The position numbers and the translations under genes were made by a program. DNA of 64,000 nt from Arenibacter sp. ARW7G5Y1 (GTDB lineage: Bacteria > Bacteroidota > Bacteroidia > Flavobacteriales > Flavobacteriaceae): positions 319,233 through 383,232 of the forward strand of contig NZ_QJJZ01000001.1 in assembly GCF_003201775.1 (NCBI RefSeq), written 5' to 3'. Shown in pieces: positions 27,133 through 34,980 of this stretch. Numbering within the stretch: the stretch's first letter is position 1; each line of letters begins with the position of its first letter. The notes beneath the pieces are model-generated. The model saw nothing but the letters and a program-made list of their open reading frames with translations, did no database searches and was not told where the DNA came from.

Positions 27133-30100
27133 TTAAAACTTAGCACTCAAGCTCAATGAATACATTTTATTGCTTGGTACTATACCAGACCCCAAAGAGC
27201 CTGCATCTTCGGAAACTTCAGGGTCAAAAGTATCATAATTGGTAATGAACCACAGATTTTGACCGGCTATTGAAAGTTTTAGTTCTTCCATACCCAGTTT
27301 GTCAACAAATGAATCTGGAAGTTTATAACTCAAAGACACGTTTCTTAATTTAATAAAACTGCCATCAAAATATCGCAACGTAGATCCGTTTCTAGGACTC
27401 TCTTGATTTTCGTTGGGCCTAGGATTGGCATTGGTAGGATTATCTATGGTCCAGTAATCAACATCAAGGTTGTTGTATCTGGCAAACAAAGAGTTATTGC
27501 CCCCATGGAAGTCGGATTGTATGGTTTGTCCTTGTCGGAAGTAAAAGAAAACACCCAATTCCAAACCTTTATAAGAGAATTTGTTGGTTAAACCACCATA
27601 ATAATCAGGTGTGTCCGTTCCCAGTACCTTACGATCCTCTGGGGTAATAAGTCCATCCCCATCCAAATCATTAAGTCGAATCTCTCCGGGCACCTTTTGT
27701 TCCTGGGAAGTAGCCAAGGCCACTTCGTCCGCTTGGTAAATACCTATTTTTTCATAGTCATAGAAAACTTTGATCGGCTGACCAATAAACCAATTGTTAC
27801 CAATATCATCTATTGGATTGCCATTTTCGTCTTTTAAGGCCAGTTCAACAATCTCCTCAGTATAACCTGCTATGTTGAAATCCATTTTCCATGAAAATGC
27901 GTTTGGGTTGTCAAAAATTTTGGTACTGATGGCAAATTCAAGTCCCTTAGTACGTGTGGCACCAATATTCTGCAAAATACTACTGTATCCCGATGTAAAT
28001 GGGAGACTTCTATCTAGCAGGATGTCTACCGTATTGGTCTTAAACCAATCGATTGCACCATTGACACGACCATTGAATAAACCATAATCAACACCAATGT
28101 CCAAGGTTTTGGAAACTTCCCAGCCCAAATCTGGATTTGGAATTTCAGAAAGTGCCCTTCCAAGAGCATTGCCTTCGCCCCAAGCATAAACCGATGGGGC
28201 CAACCTACCTGCAGTTTGATAGGGCGCAACAGAGGTATTGCCCACTTCTCCATAGGATGCCCTCAACATTAACTGTGAGACAGACGATTCTTTCAAGAAA
28301 GCCTCTTCGGACAATCTCCAACCTAGGGAAGCCCCTGGAAAATAATTCCATTTGTTTCCTTCGGCCAATCTTGACGAGCCATCGGCCCTTAAGGAGGCTT
28401 GGAACAAATATTTGCCCGCAATATCATAATTTATTCTACCCATAAATGAGTTCAATGTCCATTCTGTCAATCTAGATTGAGCTAGGCTATTGTCTGCAGA
28501 ACCTAAATTATAAAAGGATTGCGACTCATATGGAATCCCTGTCACCGATGCAAGGGAATATTCGGTTTTGGAACTCTGGGTACTTTGTAGCAAGGTTACC
28601 TTCAAATTATGTTTATCGGCAATAGCCTTATCGTAGGTCAATAAGTTTTCAATGGTATATGCAAAGTTATCGGAATGTTCTATAGATGCATCACCTGGGC
28701 CACCACGGTTGTCATTGGTTAAACTACCTCTAAATTGACCTCTTCTGCCCAATCGGATATCAGGACCGAACAAAGTTCTCCACTGAAGACCTTCGGCAAT
28801 ATCTATATCTAAAAAAATGGGCGCAAAAATACGGGTCCACTTTCTTTCATCAATATAAGCTCCGTCTACCAGCTCGTTTAGCGGATTTGTTCGAATTCCA
28901 TCATTGGTAGGTAAAAATAATAGCTCACCATCAACATCATAGGGAACTCCTAACGGATTATTCGCCAATGCTTCACCAATAGTTGCATTAGATCCCCAAT
29001 TTTGTACGGAATTGGAAACCATAAAAGAGGCCCCTATTTTAAAAGTTTTGTTGATACGATGATCAATATTTAGCCTACCGGTAAATCTTTCATAGTCTTG
29101 ATTTTTGATTATTCCTTGTTCTTTAAAATAACCTATGGAAGAATTAAAGGTTGTATTTTCAGATCCCCCACTCACTCCTAACTGATGGTTGGTCTGGTAT
29201 CCATTGCCTACCACTAAATCTAGGTAATCCGTTGAACGGCCCATAGCCAAAGATTCTAGTTCTACAGGGTCAAAAAATACGGCGGCATCATCAGGTATCG
29301 TACCGTTCCATGAAGAACGTCTGGCCTCTCTCTTAAGAGCTGCATACTCTGCGCCGTTCATCATATCTACCAATTGTGCTGCGGATGTTAACCCGACTTG
29401 GCTACTGTATCGTACTTGGGTCTTTCCGACTTTACCACGGTTCGTGGTAACCAAAACCACCCCATTGGCTCCACGAGATCCGTAAACAGCCGTTGCTGCT
29501 GCATCTTTTAATATTTGCATGGATGCAATGTCCTGTGGATTGATATCGGACATGGATTCCGAACCGTCAATTAGTGGAATTCCATCCACCACATACAGTG
29601 GGTCATTTGATGCAGTAATAGAACGTCTTCCCCTAATCCGCACGGTTGAGGTTTGTCCCGGTCTTCCACCCGAAGCTTGGATGTCTACCCCGGAAATTTG
29701 CCCTTTAACGGCATCTATACTGCTCGAAGTCTGGACAATACCTAGTTGTTCGGCATCTACAGATGCAATGGCGGCAGTAACCTCTCCCTTCTTTTGAGTA
29801 CCGTAACCTACAACGACCACTTCGTCCAATAAGCTGGAATCGATTTCAAGGGAAGCGTTAACGGTAGTTTTGCCGTTTACGGCAATTTCTTTTGGTGTAA
29901 AACCAACATAACTGAATACCAATACACCATTTGAGGCAACATTTATTGTGTATTTGCCATCGAAATCTGCTACGGTACCTGTTGTAGTTCCCTTTACAAC
30001 AATACTGGCACCTGGTAAGGGCACACCGGAATCATCGGTCACCGTACCACTTACCTGCTGTTGTACAGTTAAGCCGGAATCCGCTTTGGCATGGGATGCG

Positions 30101-30204
30101 GTGAACATCCCCAGGCAGGACACCAAGCATAGTTGCAGGAAGATTTTCTTCCAAACAGGAACACCCTGAGGTGAATGAATTGCTTCATTAAATTGTTTTT
30201 TCAT
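27133..30204 (-). CDS. SusC/RagA family TonB-dependent outer-membrane transporter
   Basis: A 1023-residue importer. The signal region is long and basic (VWKKIFLQLCLVSCLGMFTA). Residues about 50-130 form the carboxypeptidase-D-like domain (VSGTVTDDSGVPLPGASIVV). A SusC-type segment VVVGYGTQKKGEVTAAIASV leads into the plug, then a 22-strand beta barrel ends with SNKMYSLSLSAKF. With SusD it moves oligosaccharides or glycosides across the outer membrane using TonB energy. It is first in the minus arm and lies 43 bp from operator 2. No anti-sigma/sigma pair accompanies it; control by LacI is more likely. Confidence 0.95.
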   Translation of the reverse strand: MKKQFNEAIHSPQGVPVWKKIFLQLCLVSCLGMFTASHAKADSGLTVQQQVSGTVTDDSGVPLPGASIVVKGTTTGTVADFDGKYTINVASNGVLVFSYVGFTPKEIAVNGKTTVNASLEIDSSLLDEVVVVGYGTQKKGEVTAAIASVDAEQLGIVQTSSSIDAVKGQISGVDIQASGGRPGQTSTVRIRGRRSITASNDPLYVVDGIPLIDGSESMSDINPQDIASMQILKDAAATAVYGSRGANGVVLVTTNRGKVGKTQVRYSSQVGLTSAAQLVDMMNGAEYAALKREARRSSWNGTIPDDAAVFFDPVELESLAMGRSTDYLDLVVGNGYQTNHQLGVSGGSENTTFNSSIGYFKEQGIIKNQDYERFTGRLNIDHRINKTFKIGASFMVSNSVQNWGSNATIGEALANNPLGVPYDVDGELLFLPTNDGIRTNPLNELVDGAYIDERKWTRIFAPIFLDIDIAEGLQWRTLFGPDIRLGRRGQFRGSLTNDNRGGPGDASIEHSDNFAYTIENLLTYDKAIADKHNLKVTLLQSTQSSKTEYSLASVTGIPYESQSFYNLGSADNSLAQSRLTEWTLNSFMGRINYDIAGKYLFQASLRADGSSRLAEGNKWNYFPGASLGWRLSEEAFLKESSVSQLMLRASYGEVGNTSVAPYQTAGRLAPSVYAWGEGNALGRALSEIPNPDLGWEVSKTLDIGVDYGLFNGRVNGAIDWFKTNTVDILLDRSLPFTSGYSSILQNIGATRTKGLEFAISTKIFDNPNAFSWKMDFNIAGYTEEIVELALKDENGNPIDDIGNNWFIGQPIKVFYDYEKIGIYQADEVALATSQEQKVPGEIRLNDLDGDGLITPEDRKVLGTDTPDYYGGLTNKFSYKGLELGVFFYFRQGQTIQSDFHGGNNSLFARYNNLDVDYWTIDNPTNANPRPNENQESPRNGSTLRYFDGSFIKLRNVSLSYKLPDSFVDKLGMEELKLSIAGQNLWFITNYDTFDPEVSEDAGSLGSGIVPSNKMYSLSLSAKF

Positions 30205-30247
30205 AATTAGAGTTTTGAGAGTTAGTTAAACATAAAACGTAACGTAT

Positions 30248-30269
30248 TATTCGTTAACGTTAACGAATA
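30248..30269. promoter_or_regulatory. 22-bp perfect palindrome, probable LacI operator 2
   Basis: TATTCGTTAAC is followed by its exact reverse complement. Eighteen central bases are identical to operator 1. On the minus strand it overlaps a -7-like TATATTCG (30264-30271), repeating the arrangement at operator 1. It lies 43 bp upstream of the susC ATG. Confidence 0.8.
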
Positions 30270-30651
30270 TAGTAATATATTCTATACATGTTATGATTTT
30301 TGTAAATTTTTCATGTTAAATATTGTAATTGCCCAATATATATGGGACTTTAATGAATAATTACTATTTATTAACATAAATTAACTTAAATTTTTAATTC
30401 GTAAAAAAGCAGGTAGTTTTGGGTGGAATGTATAGTGTTTACAGGCCCTGCGTAAGAAATGACATGTAGGAATAGTATGAATTTTATGGCACGTTGGCTA
30501 TGCCATAAATATAATTGGGCAAGGTTTTGTCTAAAAGCGGTATTTTTAGTTATATTCTGGGAATGAGGCGGTTAGAAGAGTTATTATAAATAATAATTTG
30601 TTGCCTATTTTGAAAAGGTACTCCTAAAAATTATTAGCTGGAGGAAAGTAA
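30270..30651. other. AT-rich intergenic region upstream of susC
   Basis: About 380 bp between operator 2 and the flavin oxidoreductase stop. It contains a hairpin, TTTATGGCA (30483-30491) with TGCCATAAA (30501-30509), whose right arm and loop share 15 bases with a hairpin at 54049-54063. No gene was found. Confidence 0.5.
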
Positions 30652-31626
30652 TTATTTGGGATAGGTTTCCAATACTTTTATCTGTTCTTCAATGGCCAAT
30701 TTAAATTCGGCTTTTAGGTTCGATATCAATTCTGAAACGGATTCCACATTGTCTATAGTGGTGACCCCCTGGCCAGCAGACCAAATGGTTTTCCATGCTT
30801 TGGCCTCCGTATTCAGTTCTTTCCCAAAATCTATCTTTCTGTCTTTTTTTAAATCTTCTTCCGTAATTCCGGCCGCCTTTAGGCTGGCTCCCAAAAAATT
30901 GGCATGTACACCGGATATTGCCGCAGTGTAGACCACATCGCTAGCCCCGGAGCTTATTATCATTTTTCGATATTCCTCGGGGGCCATGCTTTCTTGGGTA
31001 TTAATAAACCTAGTGCCCATATAGGCCAAGTCCGCTCCCATTTGTAAAGCCGATGCTATATCCCTTCCGGTACTGATGCAGCCGGAAAGTAAAATGGTTT
31101 TGTTGTAGAATTTCTTGATTTCCGCCACCAAGGACATTGGGTTTATGGTACCTGCATGGCCTCCCGCACCCGCAGAGACCAGGATTAATCCGTCTACCCC
31201 TGCTTCCGCAGCTTTTTCGGCGTGTCTTTTTTTAATAATATCATGAAAGACCAGGCCGCCATAACTATGTATTGTGTTCACTACCTGGGCTACGGCACCT
31301 AAAGAGGTAATTATTAGAGGTACTTTATGTTTTATACAAACCTTTAAATCGGCTTCCAATCTTGGATTGGTAGGATGCACAATTAGATTCACGCCATAGG
31401 GGGCTGCTTTCTTACCAGTCTCTTTTTCAAATTTTTTTAATTCGGTTTCAATTTCTACCAACCAGTCCTCAAAACCTTCAGTGGTACGCTGATTAAGGGC
31501 AGGGAAGGTTCCCACTATGCCATTTTTACAACATTCAATGACCAATTTAGGGCCGGATATTAAAAACATGGGTGCTGCCATCACGGGCAGTGCTAGATCT
31601 TTTATAAAAGTGGCTTTTTTGCTCAT
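30652..31626 (-). CDS. FMN-dependent nitronate monooxygenase-like oxidoreductase
   Basis: A 324-residue TIM-barrel flavoprotein of the 2-nitropropane dioxygenase/nitronate monooxygenase family. The barrel opens LALPVMAAPMFLISGP, followed by GLVFHDI, the phosphate-binding segment LVSAGAGGHAG and the second FMN-phosphate motif ILLSGCISTGRDIASALQMG with YMGTRF. In Bacteroidota these enzymes may detoxify propionate 3-nitronate or act as enoyl reductases; the sequence does not decide. The ATG at 31626 (MSKKATFIKDLALP) is preferred over 31665. It diverges from a thioesterase across a perfect palindrome. Confidence 0.9.
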   Translation of the reverse strand: MSKKATFIKDLALPVMAAPMFLISGPKLVIECCKNGIVGTFPALNQRTTEGFEDWLVEIETELKKFEKETGKKAAPYGVNLIVHPTNPRLEADLKVCIKHKVPLIITSLGAVAQVVNTIHSYGGLVFHDIIKKRHAEKAAEAGVDGLILVSAGAGGHAGTINPMSLVAEIKKFYNKTILLSGCISTGRDIASALQMGADLAYMGTRFINTQESMAPEEYRKMIISSGASDVVYTAAISGVHANFLGASLKAAGITEEDLKKDRKIDFGKELNTEAKAWKTIWSAGQGVTTIDNVESVSELISNLKAEFKLAIEEQIKVLETYPK

Positions 31627-31707
31627 TTTGACATTGGGTTTTAACGATTGGAAATATTTGGACAACCTAAAAGTATATAACTAAAATATTTAAATTTTTA
31701 TAAAAAA

Positions 31708-31753
31708 TAGTACATTTGAATTATTATGCATGCATAATAATTCAAATGTACTA
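31708..31753. promoter_or_regulatory. 46-bp perfect palindrome in a divergent promoter
   Basis: The left half starts TAGTACATTTGAATTATT and meets its exact reverse complement at ATGCAT in the centre (31728-31733). Each strand therefore carries TACATTTG, a full match to the -7 consensus TAnnTTTG: plus strand 31711-31718, minus strand 31743-31750. One element points to the thioesterase gene and the other to the flavin oxidoreductase gene. A 23-bp perfect arm is much longer than needed for a promoter and suggests an operator or a cruciform-forming site. Confidence 0.85.
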
Positions 31754-31763
31754 AATAAAAGGG

Positions 31764-32240
31764 ATGTATTTAAAAGAATTCGAGATTCGATGGAGCGATG
31801 TGGATGCCAATCGCCATATGGCCAATTCCGCCTATTTAAACTTTATGAGCCACACAAGGATGTCCTTCTTGATGGAAATCGGCTTTAACCAAAAGACTAT
31901 GTCAAGGAACAATATCGGTCCCGTGGTTTTCCATGAGCATGTCTATTATTTTAGGGAAGCATTTTTAGGGAAACCTGTAAGGGTTTCCTTGGAATTGGTG
32001 GGGCTTAGTGAGGACGGGATGTTCTTTGAGTTTCATCATAATTTTTATGATGGAAATGGAAAGAATTTTGCCCATTGTCAGATTATGGGTGCATGGATAG
32101 ACCTAAAAGCAAGAACCCTGACCGGTTTGGGCAAGGAGTTTTTAGAAGCATTTAACAAGGTGCCAAAAGGAGATGGATTTAAGGTACTTACCAAAGAGGA
32201 TACAAGAAAGTTTTCGGTACGGCCTAAGGACTTGGTCTAA
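31764..32240 (+). CDS. Acyl-CoA thioesterase, hotdog (4HBT) fold
   Basis: A 158-residue hotdog-fold thioesterase. The opening FEIRWSDVDANRHMANSAYL has the Asp-x-x-x-x-His arrangement of the YbgC/FAT subgroup, with the catalytic Asp in SDVDANRHM. The long helix and strands FFEFHHNFYDGNGKNFAHCQ follow. It would hydrolyse an acyl-CoA in the cytoplasm; the chain length is unknown. It is read divergently from the flavin oxidoreductase, and its last 17 bp overlap the convergent DMT transporter gene. Confidence 0.9.
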   Translation: MYLKEFEIRWSDVDANRHMANSAYLNFMSHTRMSFLMEIGFNQKTMSRNNIGPVVFHEHVYYFREAFLGKPVRVSLELVGLSEDGMFFEFHHNFYDGNGKNFAHCQIMGAWIDLKARTLTGLGKEFLEAFNKVPKGDGFKVLTKEDTRKFSVRPKDLV

Positions 32241-33117
32241 CTTTTTTGCTTACCAGATATACACCGATCAGTACCAGGACTATTGCAAAAAACTTGACCA
32301 AAGTAAGATGGTCCTTGCCGGCTGCTATGGCAAATATAATTCCTATCAAGGGTTGCAGGTACATAAAAACACCTACAGTGGAAGCTTTTAATTGGGTAAG
32401 GGCAAATACATTGAACAAATAGGTCAAAAAGGTAGTCCCAATGATTACAAAAGCAATGGATCCAAGAGCTTCCACGGGAAGATGGTGCCATTGTATTTCT
32501 GCAAATTCTGGATATGTTATGGGAAGTGTAAGGATAAATCCAATTCCGAACATCCATTTCATGAGGGTAAAGGGATGGTATTTTTCGAGGAGTTTTTTCA
32601 CTAGTATTAGGTAGAGTCCATAAGAAGTAGCGTTTACTATAAATAGAAGGTTCCCCAGTGGTATGTTGGTGGCATCCCGTCTAATTTCGGCACCAAATAA
32701 AACTAATGCAAGTGCTCCTATCAGGCCCAAAAAAACTCCAATGCCCCGCTGAAGGGTAATTTTTTCTTTGATAAATAATGCAGATAATATTACCACAAGG
32801 ATTGGGGTAATGGTAATGAGCACAGCACTGTTGATTGGGGTGGAAAGGTCCAGCCCCTTAAAGAACGATAGCATATTGATTCCCATTCCAAAGAAGGCAC
32901 ATACAAGTAACCTGCCCCAATCCCGCCGTTCCAGCTTTTCTTTTGGACCGAAAAAAGAAATGCCCCAGAATAGCAGGGTTGCGCCAAAAAGTCGCAGGAA
33001 AATAAACCCAAATGGCTTTACATAGGTGGGCATCACCCCTTTGGCGATGGTGTGGTTAATGCCATAAATGGTTGTTGCCCCCAAGGCGGCCAAGATGGCA
33101 AGGGTTCTTCTACTCAC
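32224..33117 (-). CDS. DMT superfamily (EamA) transporter
   Basis: A 297-residue inner-membrane protein with ten predicted helices in two EamA repeats, the first starting AILAALGATTIYGINHTIAK and the second LLFIVNATSYGLYLILVKKL. Family members export amino acids, purines or other metabolites; the substrate is not predictable. Its ATG overlaps the stop of the ArsC-like gene by four bases (ATGA type), indicating translational coupling. Confidence 0.92.
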   Translation of the reverse strand: MSRRTLAILAALGATTIYGINHTIAKGVMPTYVKPFGFIFLRLFGATLLFWGISFFGPKEKLERRDWGRLLVCAFFGMGINMLSFFKGLDLSTPINSAVLITITPILVVILSALFIKEKITLQRGIGVFLGLIGALALVLFGAEIRRDATNIPLGNLLFIVNATSYGLYLILVKKLLEKYHPFTLMKWMFGIGFILTLPITYPEFAEIQWHHLPVEALGSIAFVIIGTTFLTYLFNVFALTQLKASTVGVFMYLQPLIGIIFAIAAGKDHLTLVKFFAIVLVLIGVYLVSKKVRPSP

Positions 33118-33467
33118 GAATTTATTCTTGCTTTGGCTGTAGCCACAACAGCTTTGCTATTTCCCACAAAAATGTCGTTGTCAATAATGATAACTGGGCG
33201 TTTTAAGAAAGTATAGTGTTCAAGGATAAGTGCCTTATAATCTGCTTCGGATAATTTTTGTTCTTTTAAATTTCGCTCTTTATACAGTCGCGCCCGCTTG
33301 CTGAACAAGCTCTCGTAGCTTCCTGACAATCGGGCCATGCTTTCCAATTGGTCCAGCGTAATGGCCTCGGCCTTTATATCTTGAAGCTTAAAATCCGAGG
33401 GTGGTTCCAGCTCTTTCAAAATTCTTTGGCAAGTATCACAAGTGCTCAGATAAAATATCTTTTTCAT
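33114..33467 (-). CDS. ArsC/Spx-family thioredoxin-fold protein
   Basis: A 117-residue protein of the ArsC/Spx family with an N-terminal CDTC motif (Cys10, Cys13) in a thioredoxin-like fold and the C-terminal KRPVIIIDNDIFVG segment, where family members have an RP-containing loop. Glutaredoxin-dependent arsenate reductases keep a Cys followed by Arg residues; whether this member reduces arsenate or is a redox regulator is not clear. It is coupled to the DMT transporter by a 4-bp overlap. Confidence 0.85.
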   Translation of the reverse strand: MKKIFYLSTCDTCQRILKELEPPSDFKLQDIKAEAITLDQLESMARLSGSYESLFSKRARLYKERNLKEQKLSEADYKALILEHYTFLKRPVIIIDNDIFVGNSKAVVATAKARINS

Positions 33468-33671
33468 GTGTATTTTGTATTGTTTATGGAGATCATATGT
33501 AATTTTTTATGCATAGATATTTACAAAATGTCCAACGAAATGGTTAATGTAATCATGTTGGTTACATTTTGTATATATGTTCCTCCAAATATTTTCGCTT
33601 TGCAAAGAAACCCAATTACATTGAATTGTACTATTTTTAGCGGCAATTGTAAAAAATATCAACCCAAAAAT

Positions 33672-34154
33672 ATGTCAACTTTGGAAAACGCATTCGATGT
33701 AACGCTTCAAAACAGGAAAAAGCTTTATAAACTTTTAAAGGAGACTCCTAAGGAGGTTCTTCTACAAATCCCCCAGGGCTTTCGTAACAATATTTGGTGG
33801 AATATTGCCCATGTGGTAGTTACCCAACAACTTTTGGTGTACAAATTTAGTGGACAGCCCATTCGGATAAACGAGGTTCTGGTAGAGAAATTTAAAAAGG
33901 GTACCATACCCGATGGTACCGGTACGGAAGAGGAAATCAGTCAAGTGGCGGATTTATTATTATCCACTGTTCAATGGATGCAGGAAGACTATGGGAATGG
34001 GCTATTTGATAGCTATACGGAATATACTACTAGTGCCAATGTAACTTTAAGTTCTGTGGAAGATGCCATTATTTTCAATGTGTATCACGAAGGACTTCAT
34101 CTTGGGGCTATTTTATCCTTGCTAAAGGTGGTATCCCAGGTGCGGCAGCTATAA
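33672..34154 (+). CDS. DinB-like metal-binding four-helix protein
   Basis: A 160-residue member of the DinB/YfiT-like family. Three histidines in the expected places (His47 in NIAHVVV, His139 and His143 in NVYHEGLHLG) form a metal site in a four-helix bundle. Some members transfer bacillithiol or mycothiol, which Bacteroidota of this group may use; here the function is unknown. The open frame extends upstream to 33348, overlapping the ArsC-like gene, but the ATG at 33672 gives the family-like start. Its last six bases overlap the convergent gene. Confidence 0.85.
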   Translation: MSTLENAFDVTLQNRKKLYKLLKETPKEVLLQIPQGFRNNIWWNIAHVVVTQQLLVYKFSGQPIRINEVLVEKFKKGTIPDGTGTEEEISQVADLLLSTVQWMQEDYGNGLFDSYTEYTTSANVTLSSVEDAIIFNVYHEGLHLGAILSLLKVVSQVRQL

Positions 34155-34892
34155 TTCCTGCTTAAATTTTAAGTAGGGTTCCAATTCCTTATATGATAAG
34201 GTTAAAACAATTGGGCCGTCCGCGTAGGACGCAATCTCATATTGCTCGTAGAACAGTTGTAGGCCTTCTTGGGTAAACCCTATGTTTTTAGGAAGATAAA
34301 ATTCATCGCCCTCAAACATAAACCCAGTGGCATTTAAGGAGCCGCTTGCTGGAATTTTCTCTTGGTCCCTAAATTTGCGCTCAGCAAAACTCTGGAATTC
34401 CAAGGGGTCCTTGAATATTTCCATGGGTTCCATTTCCACCTCTTTTATCTTATCAAAATTTAAAAATCGGGTAGAGGAAAAACCGTGGGCCCCACCGGTA
34501 AAGGAATAGGAATTGACCTGAATGGTCAGTATGTTTTTATCCTCATAGGTTACTTTGCCGTCAACATCGGCCTCCCAGCCAACCGGCTCATCGGGATACA
34601 TTTTTTTTAATTCCAAATATCCATTTTTAAAGGATTGGATGGCCTCCTCCATGTTGCTAGCTTCCACTTCATCATCATAAATAAGCAAGGATATTACTTC
34701 TTCCTGTACCGAGGTGTTTATGATGTGGCTAATGGGTGTATCATCCAAGGCCTTGGGAATGTGGATAGTAACTTTTGGGCAATTGATGCAATTTTCCGAT
34801 ATAAGCTCAAAGGGTTCAAAAGTGAGCCGATTGTCCTTTTCACAATTCCATAAAAGTAAAGCAATCAATAAATAGGCGAATCCAATCTTCAT
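34149..34892 (-). CDS. DUF3298/DUF4163 lipoprotein
   Basis: A 247-residue lipoprotein with signal LLIALLLWNC (lipid Cys17). An N-terminal DUF4163 part (VTIHIPKALDDTPISHIINT) and a C-terminal DUF3298 part carry the conserved GGAHGFSSTRFLNFD segment. The same pair of domains forms the extracytoplasmic part of the anti-sigma factor RsiV, which binds lysozyme, but there is no membrane helix or sigma-binding part here. The role is unknown. It is transcribed toward the DinB-like gene. Confidence 0.85.
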   Translation of the reverse strand: MKIGFAYLLIALLLWNCEKDNRLTFEPFELISENCINCPKVTIHIPKALDDTPISHIINTSVQEEVISLLIYDDEVEASNMEEAIQSFKNGYLELKKMYPDEPVGWEADVDGKVTYEDKNILTIQVNSYSFTGGAHGFSSTRFLNFDKIKEVEMEPMEIFKDPLEFQSFAERKFRDQEKIPASGSLNATGFMFEGDEFYLPKNIGFTQEGLQLFYEQYEIASYADGPIVLTLSYKELEPYLKFKQEL

Positions 34893-34932
34893 AAAAGTAA
34901 TTACTTAAGATAAGTGCAAAGCTACAATATCA

Positions 34933-34963
34933 TTGTATTCCCAAAAAGATAAAGGTACTTTTG
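34933..34963 (+). promoter_or_regulatory. Promoter with -33 TTG and -7 TACTTTTG
   Basis: TTG (34933-34935) and TACTTTTG (34956-34963) are separated by 20 bp, close to the Bacteroidota arrangement. The start of transcription would lie shortly before the ATG at 34981. This excludes the upstream in-frame start at 34933, which would lie inside the promoter. Confidence 0.65.
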
Positions 34964-34980
34964 TGTATAGAAATTTAGAT

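Noticed and set aside
33348-33671. Long N-terminal extension of the DinB-like protein
   Set aside because: The extension overlaps the opposed ArsC-like gene and is unlike the family; the ATG at 33672 gives a normal DinB-like start.
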